Shown piece after piece: positions 11,402 through 22,941 of a DNA stretch of 64,000 nt. Every line of letters begins with the position of its first letter. Within the stretch, counting starts at the first letter, position 1. The position numbers were made by a program, and so were the translations under genes. Below the pieces are notes generated by a model, which was not told the DNA's origin, searched no databases, and saw nothing but the letters and a program-made list of their open reading frames with translations. The stretch is from Tetragenococcus solitarius NBRC 100494 (GTDB lineage: Bacteria; Bacillota; Bacilli; Lactobacillales; Enterococcaceae): positions 62,001-126,000 of the forward strand of contig NZ_BCPY01000001.1 in the NCBI RefSeq assembly GCF_001544195.1, written 5' to 3'.

Positions 11402-11673
11402 CCTTTCATTCTTAATTTTTTATCAGGATGAGTTTTTGCTTCTTGTACCGCTTTATATAAAGAATAACCAGACAATTTTTCAAACTCTCGACCTAACTTT
11501 CGCTCTTCACCGATACTTTTAACTACCGTTTTAAACCCTTTATAAGCATCAAGAAATTTTTCGGCAGAAATTCCCTTCTCATAACTATCTTCTAAGGCCT
11601 GCCATAAATTAACGACTAAAATGATTTCTTTAGTTGTCCATTCCATATCCAGAGGGTATTGATAATCTTGCAT
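11398..11673 (-). CDS. yktA: UPF0223 family protein YktA
   Basis: A 91-residue protein matching the UPF0223 family (YQYPLDMEWTTKEIILVVNLWQALEDSYEKG, then FKTVVKSIGEERKLGREFEKLSGYSLY). No function is known. The frame is open to 11700, but the ATG at 11673 is chosen because AGGTGA precedes it and because 90 residues is the family length; the upstream ATG has no ribosome-binding site. First gene of a two-gene unit with suhB. Confidence 0.85.
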   Translation of the reverse strand: MQDYQYPLDMEWTTKEIILVVNLWQALEDSYEKGISAEKFLDAYKGFKTVVKSIGEERKLGREFEKLSGYSLYKAVQEAKTHPDKKLRMKG

Positions 11674-11852
11674 GACTTCACCTATTTTCTTTTTTCTCAT
11701 AATTCTAGTGTACCAATATCTAAAAAAATGAACAACTATGACAGAAAGTTTTCGTAAAAAATGTTAAAAGCTTTAATCGTTTTCAACAATCGTTATGTAT
11801 ACATCCTAAGTATTATATAAGTACACAATTACTTTCAATATGTAAAATATAT

Positions 11853-11886
11853 AAAAAAATTGTGGACTAAAACGCAAGCCCACAAT
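11853..11886 (-). terminator. Terminator of the pdh operon
   Basis: Arms ATTGTGG (11859-11865) and CCACAAT (11880-11886) followed on the minus strand by seven T residues, just after the pdhD stop codon. Confidence 0.85.
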
Positions 11887-11895
11887 TTTTACTAT

Positions 11896-13302
11896 TTATG
11901 CATGGATTGGTAATCCAAGAGCTAACTCGGAAGCATCCATTGTAATTTCTCCTAAAGAAGGATGTGGATGAATGGTCAATGCGATATCTTCAGCGTTCAT
12001 TCCTGATTCAATTGCTAATGCTAATTCTGAAACCATGTCAGAAGCTCCCACACCTGCGATTTGTGCCCCTACAAGTACATTATCTTCAACAGTAGTTACA
12101 AGTCGCATAAACCCTTCTGTCTTGTTTAAAGATAATGCCCGACCGTTACCAGCGAATGGAAACTTATAAGCTTTAGCATCAAGTCCTGCATCTTTGGCCT
12201 CAGTAATTGTCATACCTACAGTTACAATTTCTGGATCTGTAAAAGCTACAGCCGGCATTGCTTTATAATCAACAGCTACCTTTTTACCAGAAATAGCTTC
12301 AGCAGCAATTTTTGCTTCATAGCTTGCCTTATGTGCCAAAGCAGCGCCAGGGACAATATCGCCAATGGCAAAAATGCTTTTGACGTTTGTCCGTCCTTGA
12401 TTATCAACTGGAATTAAACCGTGATCGCCAATTTCAACGCCAGCTTGTTCTAATCCCATTTCATCGGTATTAGGGCGGCGTCCGACAGTAACCATAACAT
12501 AATCAGCTGTCACTGATTCTTTTTTACCATCAACTTCATAATTAACTGTAACACTATCGCCATTATCAACTGCTTCTTTGGCCATTGCGCTAGTAATAAT
12601 ATGAACGTCTCTTTTCTTGAAATCATCCTCAACTAATTTTACTAGATCTTTTTCATAAGTAGGCAAAATTTGTGGAGTTCCTTCAAGGATCGTTACTTCA
12701 GCTCCTAGGTTAGCGTAAGCACTCCCTAATTCGGCTCCGATAACGCCGCCGCCGATAATCACTAATTTTTCTGGTACTTGTTTTAAAGCTAATCCACCAG
12801 TCGAATCAATCACACGGCCACCAAATTTAAACCCTGGAATTTCAATAGGACGTGAACCAGTAGCAACAATCGCATGGTTGAAAGAATACGTTTGTGCTGA
12901 GTCAGGGTGAATGACCCTTAAATTATTTTCATCAACAAAGAAGGCTTCACCTTCAATAACCTCTACCTTATTTTTCTTTAATAGACCTTTAACGCCAGAA
13001 GTTAATTTGTTTACAACTTGTTTTTCTTTCCATTCTTGTGTTTTGCTAAAATCAAGAGAAGCATTTTCTGTTTTCACACCAAATACTTCAGAATCTTTTG
13101 CGTCTTGGTAGTGATGTCCAGCAGCAATCAAGGCCTTTGAAGGAATACAACCTACGTTTAAACAAACGCCACCGATATTTTCTCTTTCAATTATAGCAAC
13201 TTTTTGGCCCATTTGGCTGGCCCGGATGGCAGCTACATAGCCACCAGGTCCCGAACCAACGACAACTGTATCTAATTCTATGGCAAAATCTCCAACGACC
13301 AT
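11896..13302 (-). CDS. pdhD: Dihydrolipoamide dehydrogenase (PDH E3)
   Basis: A 468-residue FAD disulfide oxidoreductase that reoxidises the lipoyl groups of E2 with NAD+. FAD-binding [15 protein letters not shown] starts at residue 14, the redox-active disulfide is Cys47/Cys52 ([15 protein letters not shown]), the NAD site has [14 protein letters not shown], and the C-terminal HPHPSLGE carries the His-Glu pair used by the partner subunit. Everything needed for activity is present. It is the last gene of the pdh operon, 7 bp after pdhC, and is followed by a terminator. Confidence 0.97.
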   Translation of the reverse strand: MVVGDFAIELDTVVVGSGPGGYVAAIRASQMGQKVAIIERENIGGVCLNVGCIPSKALIAAGHHYQDAKDSEVFGVKTENASLDFSKTQEWKEKQVVNKLTSGVKGLLKKNKVEVIEGEAFFVDENNLRVIHPDSAQTYSFNHAIVATGSRPIEIPGFKFGGRVIDSTGGLALKQVPEKLVIIGGGVIGAELGSAYANLGAEVTILEGTPQILPTYEKDLVKLVEDDFKKRDVHIITSAMAKEAVDNGDSVTVNYEVDGKKESVTADYVMVTVGRRPNTDEMGLEQAGVEIGDHGLIPVDNQGRTNVKSIFAIGDIVPGAALAHKASYEAKIAAEAISGKKVAVDYKAMPAVAFTDPEIVTVGMTITEAKDAGLDAKAYKFPFAGNGRALSLNKTEGFMRLVTTVEDNVLVGAQIAGVGASDMVSELALAIESGMNAEDIALTIHPHPSLGEITMDASELALGLPIHA

Positions 13303-13309
13303 TTATTTA

Positions 13310-14923
13310 TCATCCTTCCATTAATAGTAGCTCTGGATCGTTTAGTAAACGTTTGATGTTGTTCATTGCAGTTTGAGCCGTTGCACCATCGACAATACGG
13401 TGGTCAAAACTCAATGACAATTTCATCATACGACCCACTACAATTTCACCTTCATCATTAACGATTGGTTCTTGTTTGATAGTACCTACGCCTAATATAG
13501 CAACTTCAGGGTAGTTGATAACTGGAGTAAACCAAGTGCCACCCACTGATCCGATATTACTAATTGTGATCGAACCATCACGCATATCTTGTGCCGATAG
13601 TTTGCCTTCGTGAGCAAGACCTGCTTTTTCGTTAATTTCGTCTGCAATAGCAAACATTCCTTTACGGTCAGCTTCTTTTACATTTGGCACGTACAAACCA
13701 TGATCGGTATCTGTTGCAATACCAATATTGTAGTAATGTTTATAAACAATTTCTTGGGCTGCATCGTCGATCGAAGCGTTTAAAACAGGGAATTTCTTCA
13801 CTGTTGCTGTCAAAGCTTTAACAACATATGGTAAGAAAGTCAACTTGGTCCCATTTTCTTGAGCAATGGCTTTGAATCTCTTACGTTGATCCCAAAGTTT
13901 GCTTACTTCTACTTCGTCATGCAAAGTAACGTGAGGTGCTGTATGTTTACTATTTGTCATCGATTTTGCAATAGCTTTACGTGTTGGAGTCATCTTTTCG
14001 CGTGTTTCCAAATCAGATAAGTTAGAAGTAAACGGCTTAGCAGGTGCAGCTTTTTCTTCTGGTTGAGATGTAGCTGCTTTTTCAGTAGTTTCTGTGCTTG
14101 CCTCAGCTTGTCCGCCGCCTGAAATAAAGTTTTCCACGTCTTCTTTTGTCACGCGTCCGCCTTTACCAGTTGCTGATACTTGTGTAATATCAACATCTTT
14201 TTCACGAGCAAATTGACGAACAGATGGCATTGCCAATACCCGTTTATTAGGATTAGATGCTGCCACTACTCCTGTCGAGCCGGTCGTATCCGTGCTTGCA
14301 TCTTCTTTTAATTCTTGGCTAGCAGCAGGTGCACTTGATTTAGCATTGTTATGGCCAGGCGCATCGATTTCTACTAAAGTATCTCCTACATTGGCTACTT
14401 GACCTTCATCAATTAAAATATTTTTAATGGTTCCAGTAACTGGAGAAGGAATTTCTTCAACAGACTTGTCGTTTTGTACCTCAAGTAAAGTATCGTCTTC
14501 ATTGATTGTATCGCCTGGTTTTACCATCCACTTAGCGATTTCACCTTCTGCAATTCCTTCACCAATGTCTGGTAATTTGAACTCATAAAAGCCTTCTTCA
14601 CCAGATTCAGCATCTGATGCTGGCGCTGCAGGTGTCTGTTCTTCTTTAGGAGCAGCCGTCTCTTCGCTACCGTCATCTTCATAGCCTTCTGCGTCAATTT
14701 CTACTAAAGTATCTCCTACAGCTGCAGTTGTTCCTTCCTCAGCTAAAATATTTTTAATGGTTCCAGTAACTGGAGAAGGGATTTCTTCAACGGATTTGTC
14801 GTTTTGCACTTCAAGCAATGTATCGTCTTCATTAATTGTATCGCCTGGTTTTACCATCCATTTGACAATCTCGCCTTCTGCAATTCCTTCACCGATATCT
14901 GGTAATTTAAATTGAAATGCCAT
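13310..14923 (-). CDS. pdhC: Dihydrolipoamide acetyltransferase (PDH E2), two lipoyl domains
   Basis: E2 core of the pyruvate dehydrogenase complex, 537 residues. Two almost identical N-terminal lipoyl domains carry NDKS lipoylation sites at about Lys43 and Lys153, separated by an acidic Ala/Pro/Glu linker. A peripheral subunit-binding domain follows ([18 protein letters not shown]), then a second flexible linker, then the catalytic domain with SFDHRIVDG (His about 508). The frame is open to 14971, but the ATG at 14923 has AAAGGAGA before it and gives the standard [14 protein letters not shown] start. Two lipoyl domains as in Enterococcus E2; Bacillus has one. Confidence 0.97.
   Translation of the reverse strand: MAFQFKLPDIGEGIAEGEIVKWMVKPGDTINEDDTLLEVQNDKSVEEIPSPVTGTIKNILAEEGTTAAVGDTLVEIDAEGYEDDGSEETAAPKEEQTPAAPASDAESGEEGFYEFKLPDIGEGIAEGEIAKWMVKPGDTINEDDTLLEVQNDKSVEEIPSPVTGTIKNILIDEGQVANVGDTLVEIDAPGHNNAKSSAPAASQELKEDASTDTTGSTGVVAASNPNKRVLAMPSVRQFAREKDVDITQVSATGKGGRVTKEDVENFISGGGQAEASTETTEKAATSQPEEKAAPAKPFTSNLSDLETREKMTPTRKAIAKSMTNSKHTAPHVTLHDEVEVSKLWDQRKRFKAIAQENGTKLTFLPYVVKALTATVKKFPVLNASIDDAAQEIVYKHYYNIGIATDTDHGLYVPNVKEADRKGMFAIADEINEKAGLAHEGKLSAQDMRDGSITISNIGSVGGTWFTPVINYPEVAILGVGTIKQEPIVNDEGEIVVGRMMKLSLSFDHRIVDGATAQTAMNNIKRLLNDPELLLMEG
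14380..14915 (-). repeat. Direct duplication of the lipoyl-domain coding segment
   Basis: The DNA for the two lipoyl domains (about 14380-14585 and 14700-14915) is nearly identical, with only scattered, mostly silent changes. Both copies encode [13 protein letters not shown], the [14 protein letters not shown] lipoylation site and [10 protein letters not shown]. Such similarity implies a recent duplication or continuing gene conversion between the copies. Confidence 0.85.
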
Positions 14924-14973
14924 TTTGATATCTCCTTTATTTAGGGTTGGTATTACAGGCACACATTTCAAGA

Positions 14974-15004
14974 GATAAGAGTAAGATGACTCTTACCTCT
15001 TATC
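14974..15004. other. Intercistronic hairpin between pdhB and pdhC
   Basis: Inverted arms GATAAGAGTAAGA (14974-14986) and TCTTACCTCTTATC (14991-15004), one bulged base, tight loop and no following T-run. It lies in the only wide gap (111 bp) inside the pdh operon. A role in mRNA processing or partial attenuation is an inference. Confidence 0.6.
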
Positions 15005-15034
15005 CCTGAATATGAACCTTCTTTATCTTTTTGA

Positions 15035-16012
15035 TTAAAAGTTTACAATTTCTTTAACTTTTTCTTCAATATCTGCTGCATTTGGTAACCAAATTCCTTC
15101 AGCTTGGCCAAATGGGAAAACAGTATCAGGTGCAGAGACACGTCCGATTGGAGATTCTAATGAAAGAATGGCCTTTTCAGCAATTTCAGATGAAACTTTT
15201 GCACCAACACCTGCTTGTTTTTGCGCCTCTTGTACAACAACTACGCGATTTGTTTTCTCAACAGAAGCAATAATTGTTTCCATGTCAATTGGAGAAACTG
15301 TACGTAAATCAATAATTTCTGCACTGATGTTTTCTTTTTCTAAATTCTCAGCTGCTTTTAAAGCTTCACGTACCATAGCGCCGTATGTCACAATTGTAAC
15401 GTCGTTGCCTTCTTTAGTTACTGCAGCTTTATCTAGCGGTACTTCATATTCTCCATCTGGAACTTCTTCACGGAAAGAACGGTAAAGTTTCATATGTTCT
15501 AAGTAAACCACCGGATCGTTACTTCTAATAGAAGAAATTAATAGCCCCTTTGCATCGTAAGGATTAGACGGGATAACTACTCGGATACCCGGTGCTTGAG
15601 CAATGAGCCCTTCCAAGTTATCAGAGTGCAGCTCTGGAGTATGAACACCACCGCCAAATGGCGCACGAAGGGTAATTGGTAAGTTGCGCGTTCCTCCCAT
15701 ACGATAACGTGTACGTGCGATTTGTCCTACAATTTCGTCCATTGCTTCAAATACAAAACCGAAGAATTGAATTTCAGGCACAGCACGATAACCTTCTAAA
15801 GCTAAACCAAAAGATAAACCCATAATTCCAGATTCAGCAAGTGGTGTGTCAAAGACTTGCTCTTCGCCGAATTTATCTTGCAAATCAGCAGTCGCACGGA
15901 ATACTCCGCCGTTTTTACCAACGTCTTCACCAAAAACTAAGACATCTTTATCTTTTTCCAATTCAACAGCTAAGGCATCCGTGATCGCTTGAATCATTGT
16001 TTTTTGTGCCAT
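15035..16012 (-). CDS. pdhB: Pyruvate dehydrogenase E1 component, beta subunit
   Basis: A 325-residue E1-beta subunit that pairs with PdhA to bind thiamine diphosphate and decarboxylate pyruvate. Family features include [15 protein letters not shown], the ThDP-activating Glu in [10 protein letters not shown], and [19 protein letters not shown]. It starts 2 bp after the pdhA stop, behind GAAGGAGT at the end of pdhA, so the subunits are made together. Confidence 0.97.
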   Translation of the reverse strand: MAQKTMIQAITDALAVELEKDKDVLVFGEDVGKNGGVFRATADLQDKFGEEQVFDTPLAESGIMGLSFGLALEGYRAVPEIQFFGFVFEAMDEIVGQIARTRYRMGGTRNLPITLRAPFGGGVHTPELHSDNLEGLIAQAPGIRVVIPSNPYDAKGLLISSIRSNDPVVYLEHMKLYRSFREEVPDGEYEVPLDKAAVTKEGNDVTIVTYGAMVREALKAAENLEKENISAEIIDLRTVSPIDMETIIASVEKTNRVVVVQEAQKQAGVGAKVSSEIAEKAILSLESPIGRVSAPDTVFPFGQAEGIWLPNAADIEEKVKEIVNF

Positions 16013-16014
16013 GA

Positions 16015-17538
<1,524 letters not shown>

Positions 17539-17575
17539 AAAAAAAGATGAGACATGATAAAATCTCATCTTTTTT
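17539..17575. terminator. Terminator after mgtA
   Basis: Arms AAAAAAAGATGAGA (17539-17552) and TCTCATCTTTTTT (17563-17575). A and T runs flank the GATGAGA/TCTCATC stem on both sides, so it can work in both directions; on the minus strand it ends the mgtA transcript. Confidence 0.85.
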
Positions 17576-17594
17576 GCTATATAACTATATAAAA

Positions 17595-20186
17595 TTAAAG
17601 CCATTCTTCATTCAATGCAATATAAAACCTTTTAACTCCTTCTACTGTCAAAAGATAGGCTGCAACAATTAAAAAGAAATAAATCCAGTAACTATTTGGA
17701 AGCTGAACAAAGTCAAAAGCCTCACGCAATGGTGTTAATAAGATGACTCCCCCCATTAAGCAAGCTATGACAGTCGCAAATGTCACTTGCCAAGAAGCTT
17801 GGCTTTCAATCAGTGACCGTCTGCTAGTACGCAAGAAGTGTACAACCAGAGTTTGAGTAACAAGTCCAATAGCGAACCAACCGGTTTGGAATAGGTTTTG
17901 ATCTGCTGGAGTATTGGCACCTATGATATACCACATCACCAAAAAAGTAGCAATATCAAATATACTACTAATCGGACCTATACACAGCGTAAATTTCAAC
18001 AACCCTTTAACCTTCCATTTAACTGGAGCTTGTAACTCTTTATCATCAACGTTATCCCAAGGCAAAGTTAATTGGGCCATGTCATAGATTAAATTTTGAA
18101 CAAGTAATTGCAGTGATAACATAGGCAGAAACGGCAAGAAGGCACTGGCAGCTAAAATGGTAAAAACATTCCCAAAATTAGAGCTGATTGTCATCTTGAT
18201 ATACTTCATCATATTAGCAAAAACCCTACGTCCTTCAATAACTCCTTGGGAAAGTACATTTAAACTTTTTTCTAGCAGTATAATAGAACTAGCGTCTCGT
18301 GTAATATCGGCAGCTGTGTCAACTGAGATACCAACATCGGCTGTTCTTAGTGCAGGCGCATCGTTAATCCCGTCTCCCATAAAACCCACAGTATGTTCTT
18401 TTGTTTGCAAAGTTGCAATAATTCGTGATTTTTGTTGCGGATTTAATTTAGCAAATAAGTGTACTTCATCTACTTTGTCTGCTAGTTCTTCATCAGTCAT
18501 TTTTTCAATATCATTACCTAACAGCCATTCATTCACTTCAATTCCTACATCATGGCATACTTTTTTAGCCACAACATCATTATCCCCCGTTAATACTTTG
18601 ACCGCTACGCCGTGGCTTTGTAAGGAATCAATAGCTGATTTTGCTGTTTCTTTTGCTGGGTCTAAGAAACAGATAAACCCTAACAGCTGCATATCTTTTT
18701 CATCATCAACAGAATAGACAGCTTCATTGTGCGCATCCATTTTTGTCGCAACAGTCAATACGCGCATACCTTGTTCATTTAATTTGCGGTTAAGCCTACG
18801 TAACTTTTTTCGTATTTCATCTGTCAAAGGAACTGTTTGTTTATCCCAGCGAATACAAGAACAAGCCTCTTCCATTTCTTCAACAGCCCCTTTAGTAATC
18901 ATGAGCTGATGGGTCTCATTTATCTTTACTACAGCAGTTTGCCGCCGGCGAGCAAAATCAAAAGGAATCTCATCGATTTTTTCGATCTTATTATAAGGTA
19001 GTCGCTTATTGTTTTCGTTATAGAAATCAATTAATGCCTCATCCATAAGATTTTTCCAACCTGTTTGGTAAAAAGCATTCATATACGCTACATCAAGTAC
19101 TTCGTCATTTTTATTACCTGAAGAATCTAGGTGTTGTACTAGCACCACTCTGTCTTCGGTAATGGTTCCCGTTTTATCTGTACATAAGACATTCATACTT
19201 CCTAAATTCTGAATCGATGGCAGTTCTTTGACAATGACTTTTTCTTTAGATAATGTCATTGCCCCTTTTGCTAAATTTGTGGTCACAATCATTGGCAGCA
19301 TCTCTGGAGTAAGTCCTACCGCTACTGCAATAGCAAAGAAGAAAGCCTGTGCCCAATCCCCTTTTGTTAGCCCATTTAATACAAATACAATAGGAAACAA
19401 AATAAAAACCATTCGTAATAATAATTTACTAATTTGAGAGAGACCGCGATCAAAAGAAGTTGTGTTACGCCTTTTTGTCGCATTTTGAGCAATATCACCA
19501 AAGAAAGTATTCTGCCCAGTTTTTAAAATAATTGCCTTAGCTTGTCCACTCAACACATCGGTCCCCATAAAAACTAAATTGGGCATTTCAACGGCTGAAC
19601 CCTCACCAATTGTTTCGTGTTTAACATCGGCAAGCTTTTCTACTGGCATCGATTCTCCCGTTAATGAGGATTGATTTACAAATAAATCTTTGGTCCAAAT
19701 CAATACTGCATCTGCCGGTATCATATCTCCTGTTTCTAAGGTTAAAAGATCTCCTGGAACAACATCTTCCATAGAAATTTCGTTGGTTTGCCCTTCACGA
19801 GTAATTGCACATGTATTTTCAATAAACTCTTTTAACTCAATACTTGCTTTTTGTGAACGGTATTCTTGTACAAAAGTAATAAAAGCACTAGCTAAAATCA
19901 TAATTGCCATCACAATTGCAGCGTCTAAATCATTCGTGAGAAAAGAGACGACCATCAAAAAGGCTAAAACAAAAACAAAGGGATCATAAAACGCATGCAG
20001 GAAAATTTTCCAGCCAGCCAATGGTTTTTGAGCATTCACTTGGTTTTTTCCATATTCTTCTAATCTTTTTTTTGCATCTTGTTCCGTTAACCCATTTTCA
20101 GAAGTACGCAAACTCATCATCAATTCTCTTTTTGAAAAAAGACCTAATTGCTTCATTTCTTTTTCTTTATTTTGTAATACACGCAT
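17595..20186 (-). CDS. mgtA: Magnesium-translocating P-type ATPase (MgtA/MgtB type)
   Basis: An 863-residue P3B-type ATPase. In order: N-terminal cation ATPase domain, TGES actuator motif (SSLTGESMPVEK), phosphorylation site CTDKTGT, hinge GDGINDAPALR and about ten membrane segments. It imports Mg2+ in relatives. That substrate is supported here by the M-box Mg2+ riboswitch in its leader. The ATG at 20186 is chosen because GGAGGAG precedes it by 6-7 bp; the frame is open a few codons further. A small stem (CTAGGAGG/CCCCCTAG, 20210-20236) lies just before the ribosome-binding site. Single-gene unit with its own terminator. Confidence 0.95.
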   Translation of the reverse strand: MRVLQNKEKEMKQLGLFSKRELMMSLRTSENGLTEQDAKKRLEEYGKNQVNAQKPLAGWKIFLHAFYDPFVFVLAFLMVVSFLTNDLDAAIVMAIMILASAFITFVQEYRSQKASIELKEFIENTCAITREGQTNEISMEDVVPGDLLTLETGDMIPADAVLIWTKDLFVNQSSLTGESMPVEKLADVKHETIGEGSAVEMPNLVFMGTDVLSGQAKAIILKTGQNTFFGDIAQNATKRRNTTSFDRGLSQISKLLLRMVFILFPIVFVLNGLTKGDWAQAFFFAIAVAVGLTPEMLPMIVTTNLAKGAMTLSKEKVIVKELPSIQNLGSMNVLCTDKTGTITEDRVVLVQHLDSSGNKNDEVLDVAYMNAFYQTGWKNLMDEALIDFYNENNKRLPYNKIEKIDEIPFDFARRRQTAVVKINETHQLMITKGAVEEMEEACSCIRWDKQTVPLTDEIRKKLRRLNRKLNEQGMRVLTVATKMDAHNEAVYSVDDEKDMQLLGFICFLDPAKETAKSAIDSLQSHGVAVKVLTGDNDVVAKKVCHDVGIEVNEWLLGNDIEKMTDEELADKVDEVHLFAKLNPQQKSRIIATLQTKEHTVGFMGDGINDAPALRTADVGISVDTAADITRDASSIILLEKSLNVLSQGVIEGRRVFANMMKYIKMTISSNFGNVFTILAASAFLPFLPMLSLQLLVQNLIYDMAQLTLPWDNVDDKELQAPVKWKVKGLLKFTLCIGPISSIFDIATFLVMWYIIGANTPADQNLFQTGWFAIGLVTQTLVVHFLRTSRRSLIESQASWQVTFATVIACLMGGVILLTPLREAFDFVQLPNSYWIYFFLIVAAYLLTVEGVKRFYIALNEEWL

Positions 20187-20352
20187 GTTTTTCTCCTCCA
20201 AGCTTTTTACTAGGAGGTATGCTTAGGCCCCCTAGAAACGTTTTTTATTCTCTTACATTTACTCTGGGGATCTTCCATCATTCCACTCCTTTCTTTAACC
20301 TCAACAAACTGTTGGGCATTGTTCAGGTGAAAAACAAAGACGTCATTGACAT

Positions 20353-20391
20353 AAAAAAACTGTGCACTTACTCAACAATGAGCGTACACAG
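20353..20391 (-). terminator. mgtA: Expression-platform terminator of the M-box leader
   Basis: On the minus strand CTGTGTAC-GCTCA pairs with TGAGTAA-GTGCACAG around a TTGT loop and is followed by seven T residues. It lies between the M-box aptamer and mgtA, so it is the likely switch: formed when Mg2+ is bound, which stops transcription. Confidence 0.85.
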
Positions 20392-20399
20392 TAATACAA

Positions 20400-20568
20400 A
20401 TAACTTATGGCCATCGTCGAGCTTTGACACTATACGCCGTAGACGATGAATATATCGTCAGCTGCATTGTGAATGACCTTTTCGAGCATCCATGTTATAC
20501 CAAGCTAAGAGTCTCTCGATTCTTTCGCGGCAGCAGCTTATTTCCGTATAGGAGCCTCACCTAACAAT
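20400..20568 (-). ncRNA. M-box (ykoK) magnesium riboswitch
   Basis: The minus strand carries the conserved M-box core: TTAGGTGAGGCTCC, then TATACGGAAATA, then GCTGCTGCC, and further on the GACGATGGCCATAAG region. These are arranged over about 165 nt, the usual aptamer size. It is followed by a terminator and then mgtA. M-box RNAs fold when Mg2+ is plentiful and lower expression of Mg2+ transporters. The core was recognised by eye; exact ends are approximate. Confidence 0.92.
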
Positions 20569-20587
20569 TATTTTATTTTCAACTCTC

Positions 20588-20616
20588 ACTCTAATAGATA
20601 TAAAAATATTCGTCAA
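20588..20616 (-). promoter_or_regulatory. Promoter of the M-box/mgtA unit
   Basis: On the minus strand TTGACG (-35, 20611-20616), a 17-bp spacer and TAGAGT (-10, 20588-20593). Transcription would begin some 10-15 bp before the aptamer. Confidence 0.6.
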
Positions 20617-20650
20617 TAAAAAACTCTTTTTTTTTTTAACACAAAACGTT

Positions 20651-21760
20651 TTACTTCTCTGGATAAAAATATTTATCTATAGCATTTAAAATATACTCGC
20701 TAGCAAAACCATCTCCATAAGGATTTTTTGCTTGTGCCATAGCTGCGTGAGCATCAGCGTCATCTAGTAAATGTTTAGTTATTTGATAAACATCTTCTTC
20801 TTGTGTGCCGATTAATTTTAAAGTCCCTGCTTCAATTCCTTCCGGACGCTCAGTAGTGCTTCTTAAAACAAGTACTGGCACTCCTAATGAAGGAGCTTCT
20901 TCTTGCACACCGCCAGAATCACTCAAAACTAAATAACTGTTTGCAATAAAATTATGAAAATCAATAACATCCAACGGTTCTATTAAGGAAACATTATTTA
21001 AATCAGATAATTTTTCTTTGGCTAACTTTCGTACCTGGGGATTTTTATGCATAGGAAAAACAATAGAAACATCAGAAAACTCTTTAGCAATTCGTCTTAA
21101 AGCAGAAAACACTTGTAACATTGGCGTTCCTAAATTTTCTCTTCGATGCATTGTCAAAACTAGCTGTCGCTTTCCGCTAGGCGCTAAAGAAGGAGCAGTA
21201 TAATCTTTTTTTACAGTAAATTTCATCGCATCAATCGCTGTATTACCAGTGATGACAATTGATTTTTCCGGATGGTTTTCGGCTAAAAGATTTTGCTTAC
21301 TTTGCTTTGTTGGCGCAAAAAACAGATCTGCTAGCACATCTGTCATCTGTCTGTTGGCTTCCTCAGGGAAAGGAGAATATTTATTCCATGTTCGTAAGCC
21401 AGCTTCTACATGTCCGATTCTTACCTGTTGATAAAAAGCAGCAGTAGCAGCTGCAAACGTTGTGGTAGTATCCCCATGAACAAGGACCATATCTGGCTGT
21501 TCTTTTTGTAAGATTGGCTGTAAATCCAGTAAAACTTTGGTCGTGATATCCGTCAAGTTCTGACCTTGAGCCATAATATTCAAATCATAATCAGGAGTAA
21601 TCGCAAAAATCTGTAACACTTGATCCAGCATATCTCGATGTTGAGCTGTGATTACTGTTTTTGCTAAAAAGCGTTCATCGTTTTTTAATGCTTTGACAAC
21701 CGGCGCCATTTTGATTGCTTCTGGCCGTGTGCCAAATATAGATATCACTTTAATCGGCAT
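20651..21760 (-). CDS. mnaA: UDP-N-acetylglucosamine 2-epimerase (non-hydrolysing)
   Basis: A 369-residue GT-B fold enzyme that interconverts UDP-GlcNAc and UDP-ManNAc, providing ManNAc for wall teichoic acid linkage units or surface polysaccharides. Motifs: GTRPEAIKMAPVV at the N-terminus, VHGDTTTT, GHVEAGLR, and the UDP-binding SDSGGVQEEAPSLGVPVLVLR with TERPEG. The ATG at 21760 is preferred (GAGGTG upstream) over a GTG nine bases earlier. It stands alone; no other polysaccharide genes are near. Confidence 0.93.
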   Translation of the reverse strand: MPIKVISIFGTRPEAIKMAPVVKALKNDERFLAKTVITAQHRDMLDQVLQIFAITPDYDLNIMAQGQNLTDITTKVLLDLQPILQKEQPDMVLVHGDTTTTFAAATAAFYQQVRIGHVEAGLRTWNKYSPFPEEANRQMTDVLADLFFAPTKQSKQNLLAENHPEKSIVITGNTAIDAMKFTVKKDYTAPSLAPSGKRQLVLTMHRRENLGTPMLQVFSALRRIAKEFSDVSIVFPMHKNPQVRKLAKEKLSDLNNVSLIEPLDVIDFHNFIANSYLVLSDSGGVQEEAPSLGVPVLVLRSTTERPEGIEAGTLKLIGTQEEDVYQITKHLLDDADAHAAMAQAKNPYGDGFASEYILNAIDKYFYPEK

Positions 21761-21810
21761 CTTTTTCACCTCAGCATCATTCTATCAGACATAAGAAAAA
21801 CAAGCTATCT

Positions 21811-22809
21811 TTAAATTGTATCGCCATTAAAGATCGAGTTTTTTACGATTGCGTAATCTACAGTTCGAATAGAATCTAAATCTTTCCCTCCAGCGTAAGA
21901 AATAGAAGACTGCAAGTCTTGTTGCATCTCATCTAAAGTATCTTGAAAAGATCCTTTATGAACGACCCAAATTTTTTTGCCTTCAACGTTTTTCTTTTCG
22001 CCCTTTTGAAATTCCGATGCAGAACCAAAATATTCTTTATAAACAATGCCATTTTCAACCTTCGTTTCACCAGGAGACTCTTCATGTCCAGCAAATAAGG
22101 AGCCAATCATAACCATGGTTGCTCCGAAACGGACGGATTTAGCAATATCTCCATGTGTACGAATACCACCATCAGCAATAATGGGTTTTCTGGCTGCTTT
22201 AGAACACCAATGTAAGGCGGCTAACTGCCAACCTCCAGTACCAAAACCGGTTTTAAGCTTCGTAATACAAACTTTCCCGGGCCCAATTCCAACTTTTGTC
22301 GCATCAGCACCAGCATTTTCCAATTCACGAACAGCTTCCGGTGTGCCCACATTACCTGCAATGACAAAAGTTTTTGGTAAGCTTTTTTTGATATATTGAA
22401 TCATTGCAATCACTGAATTTGAATGTCCGTGAGCGATATCGATAGTTATATAATCTGGTATCAGCTTTTCTTTGGCTAATTCGTCAATAAAAGTATATTC
22501 TCCTTCTTTTACCCCTACACTAATGGAAGTAATCAGCCCTTTTTTCTTCATCTTTTTTATAAATGGAATTCTTGCTTGTTCATCAAAACGATGCATGATG
22601 TAAAAATAGCCTTTTTCTGCCAAAAATTCAGCAATTGATTCATCGACAATCGTCTGCATATTTGCTGGTACAACTGGCATCTTAAAAGTATGCTTACCTA
22701 AAGTAGCTCTTGTATCACACTCTGAACGACTATTTACAATACATTTATTAGGTATTAACTGAATATCTTCGTAATCAAATACTTGCATATCAACCATAAA
22801 TAATTTCAT
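21811..22809 (-). CDS. guaC: GMP reductase
   Basis: Up to 332 residues; the conserved protein begins [21 protein letters not shown], so the true start may be the ATG at 22788 or 22800 instead of 22809. None has a strong ribosome-binding site. It reduces GMP to IMP with NADPH, linking guanine and adenine nucleotide pools. The IMPDH-like barrel shows [11 protein letters not shown] (catalytic Cys) and [16 protein letters not shown], and there is no CBS domain, which separates it from GuaB. It lies between mnaA and the broken aldo/keto reductase, in a region of purine genes. Confidence 0.94.
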   Translation of the reverse strand: MKLFMVDMQVFDYEDIQLIPNKCIVNSRSECDTRATLGKHTFKMPVVPANMQTIVDESIAEFLAEKGYFYIMHRFDEQARIPFIKKMKKKGLITSISVGVKEGEYTFIDELAKEKLIPDYITIDIAHGHSNSVIAMIQYIKKSLPKTFVIAGNVGTPEAVRELENAGADATKVGIGPGKVCITKLKTGFGTGGWQLAALHWCSKAARKPIIADGGIRTHGDIAKSVRFGATMVMIGSLFAGHEESPGETKVENGIVYKEYFGSASEFQKGEKKNVEGKKIWVVHKGSFQDTLDEMQQDLQSSISYAGGKDLDSIRTVDYAIVKNSIFNGDTI

Positions 22810-22900
22810 CTCGCTTTGTTCGTTATTTTTTTCAAACCCTTAACAACTTAGCGTAAATGAACCTATTTTGCAAATGAATCCTTGATTTAAGTAAAATAAA

Positions 22901-22937
22901 ACAGCCGATTGTTCGCCTTTTACGAACAATCGGCTGT
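22901..22937 (-). terminator. Strong hairpin terminator after the aldo/keto reductase pseudogene
   Basis: A perfect 15-bp stem, ACAGCCGATTGTTCG (22901-22915) with its complement (22923-22937), and a 7-base loop, five bases beyond the original stop codon. A T-rich tract follows on the minus strand and GTTTTT on the plus strand. Confidence 0.85.
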
Positions 22938-22941
22938 GTTT

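Noticed and set aside
20021-20449. A 142-codon plus-strand open frame over the start of mgtA
   Set aside because: It lies antisense to mgtA and its leader RNA; the sequence is explained by the riboswitch and ATPase gene.
22810-22900. Possible purine riboswitch before guaC
   Set aside because: None of the conserved loop sequences (GTTTCTACC, CCGTAAA) is present in this leader.
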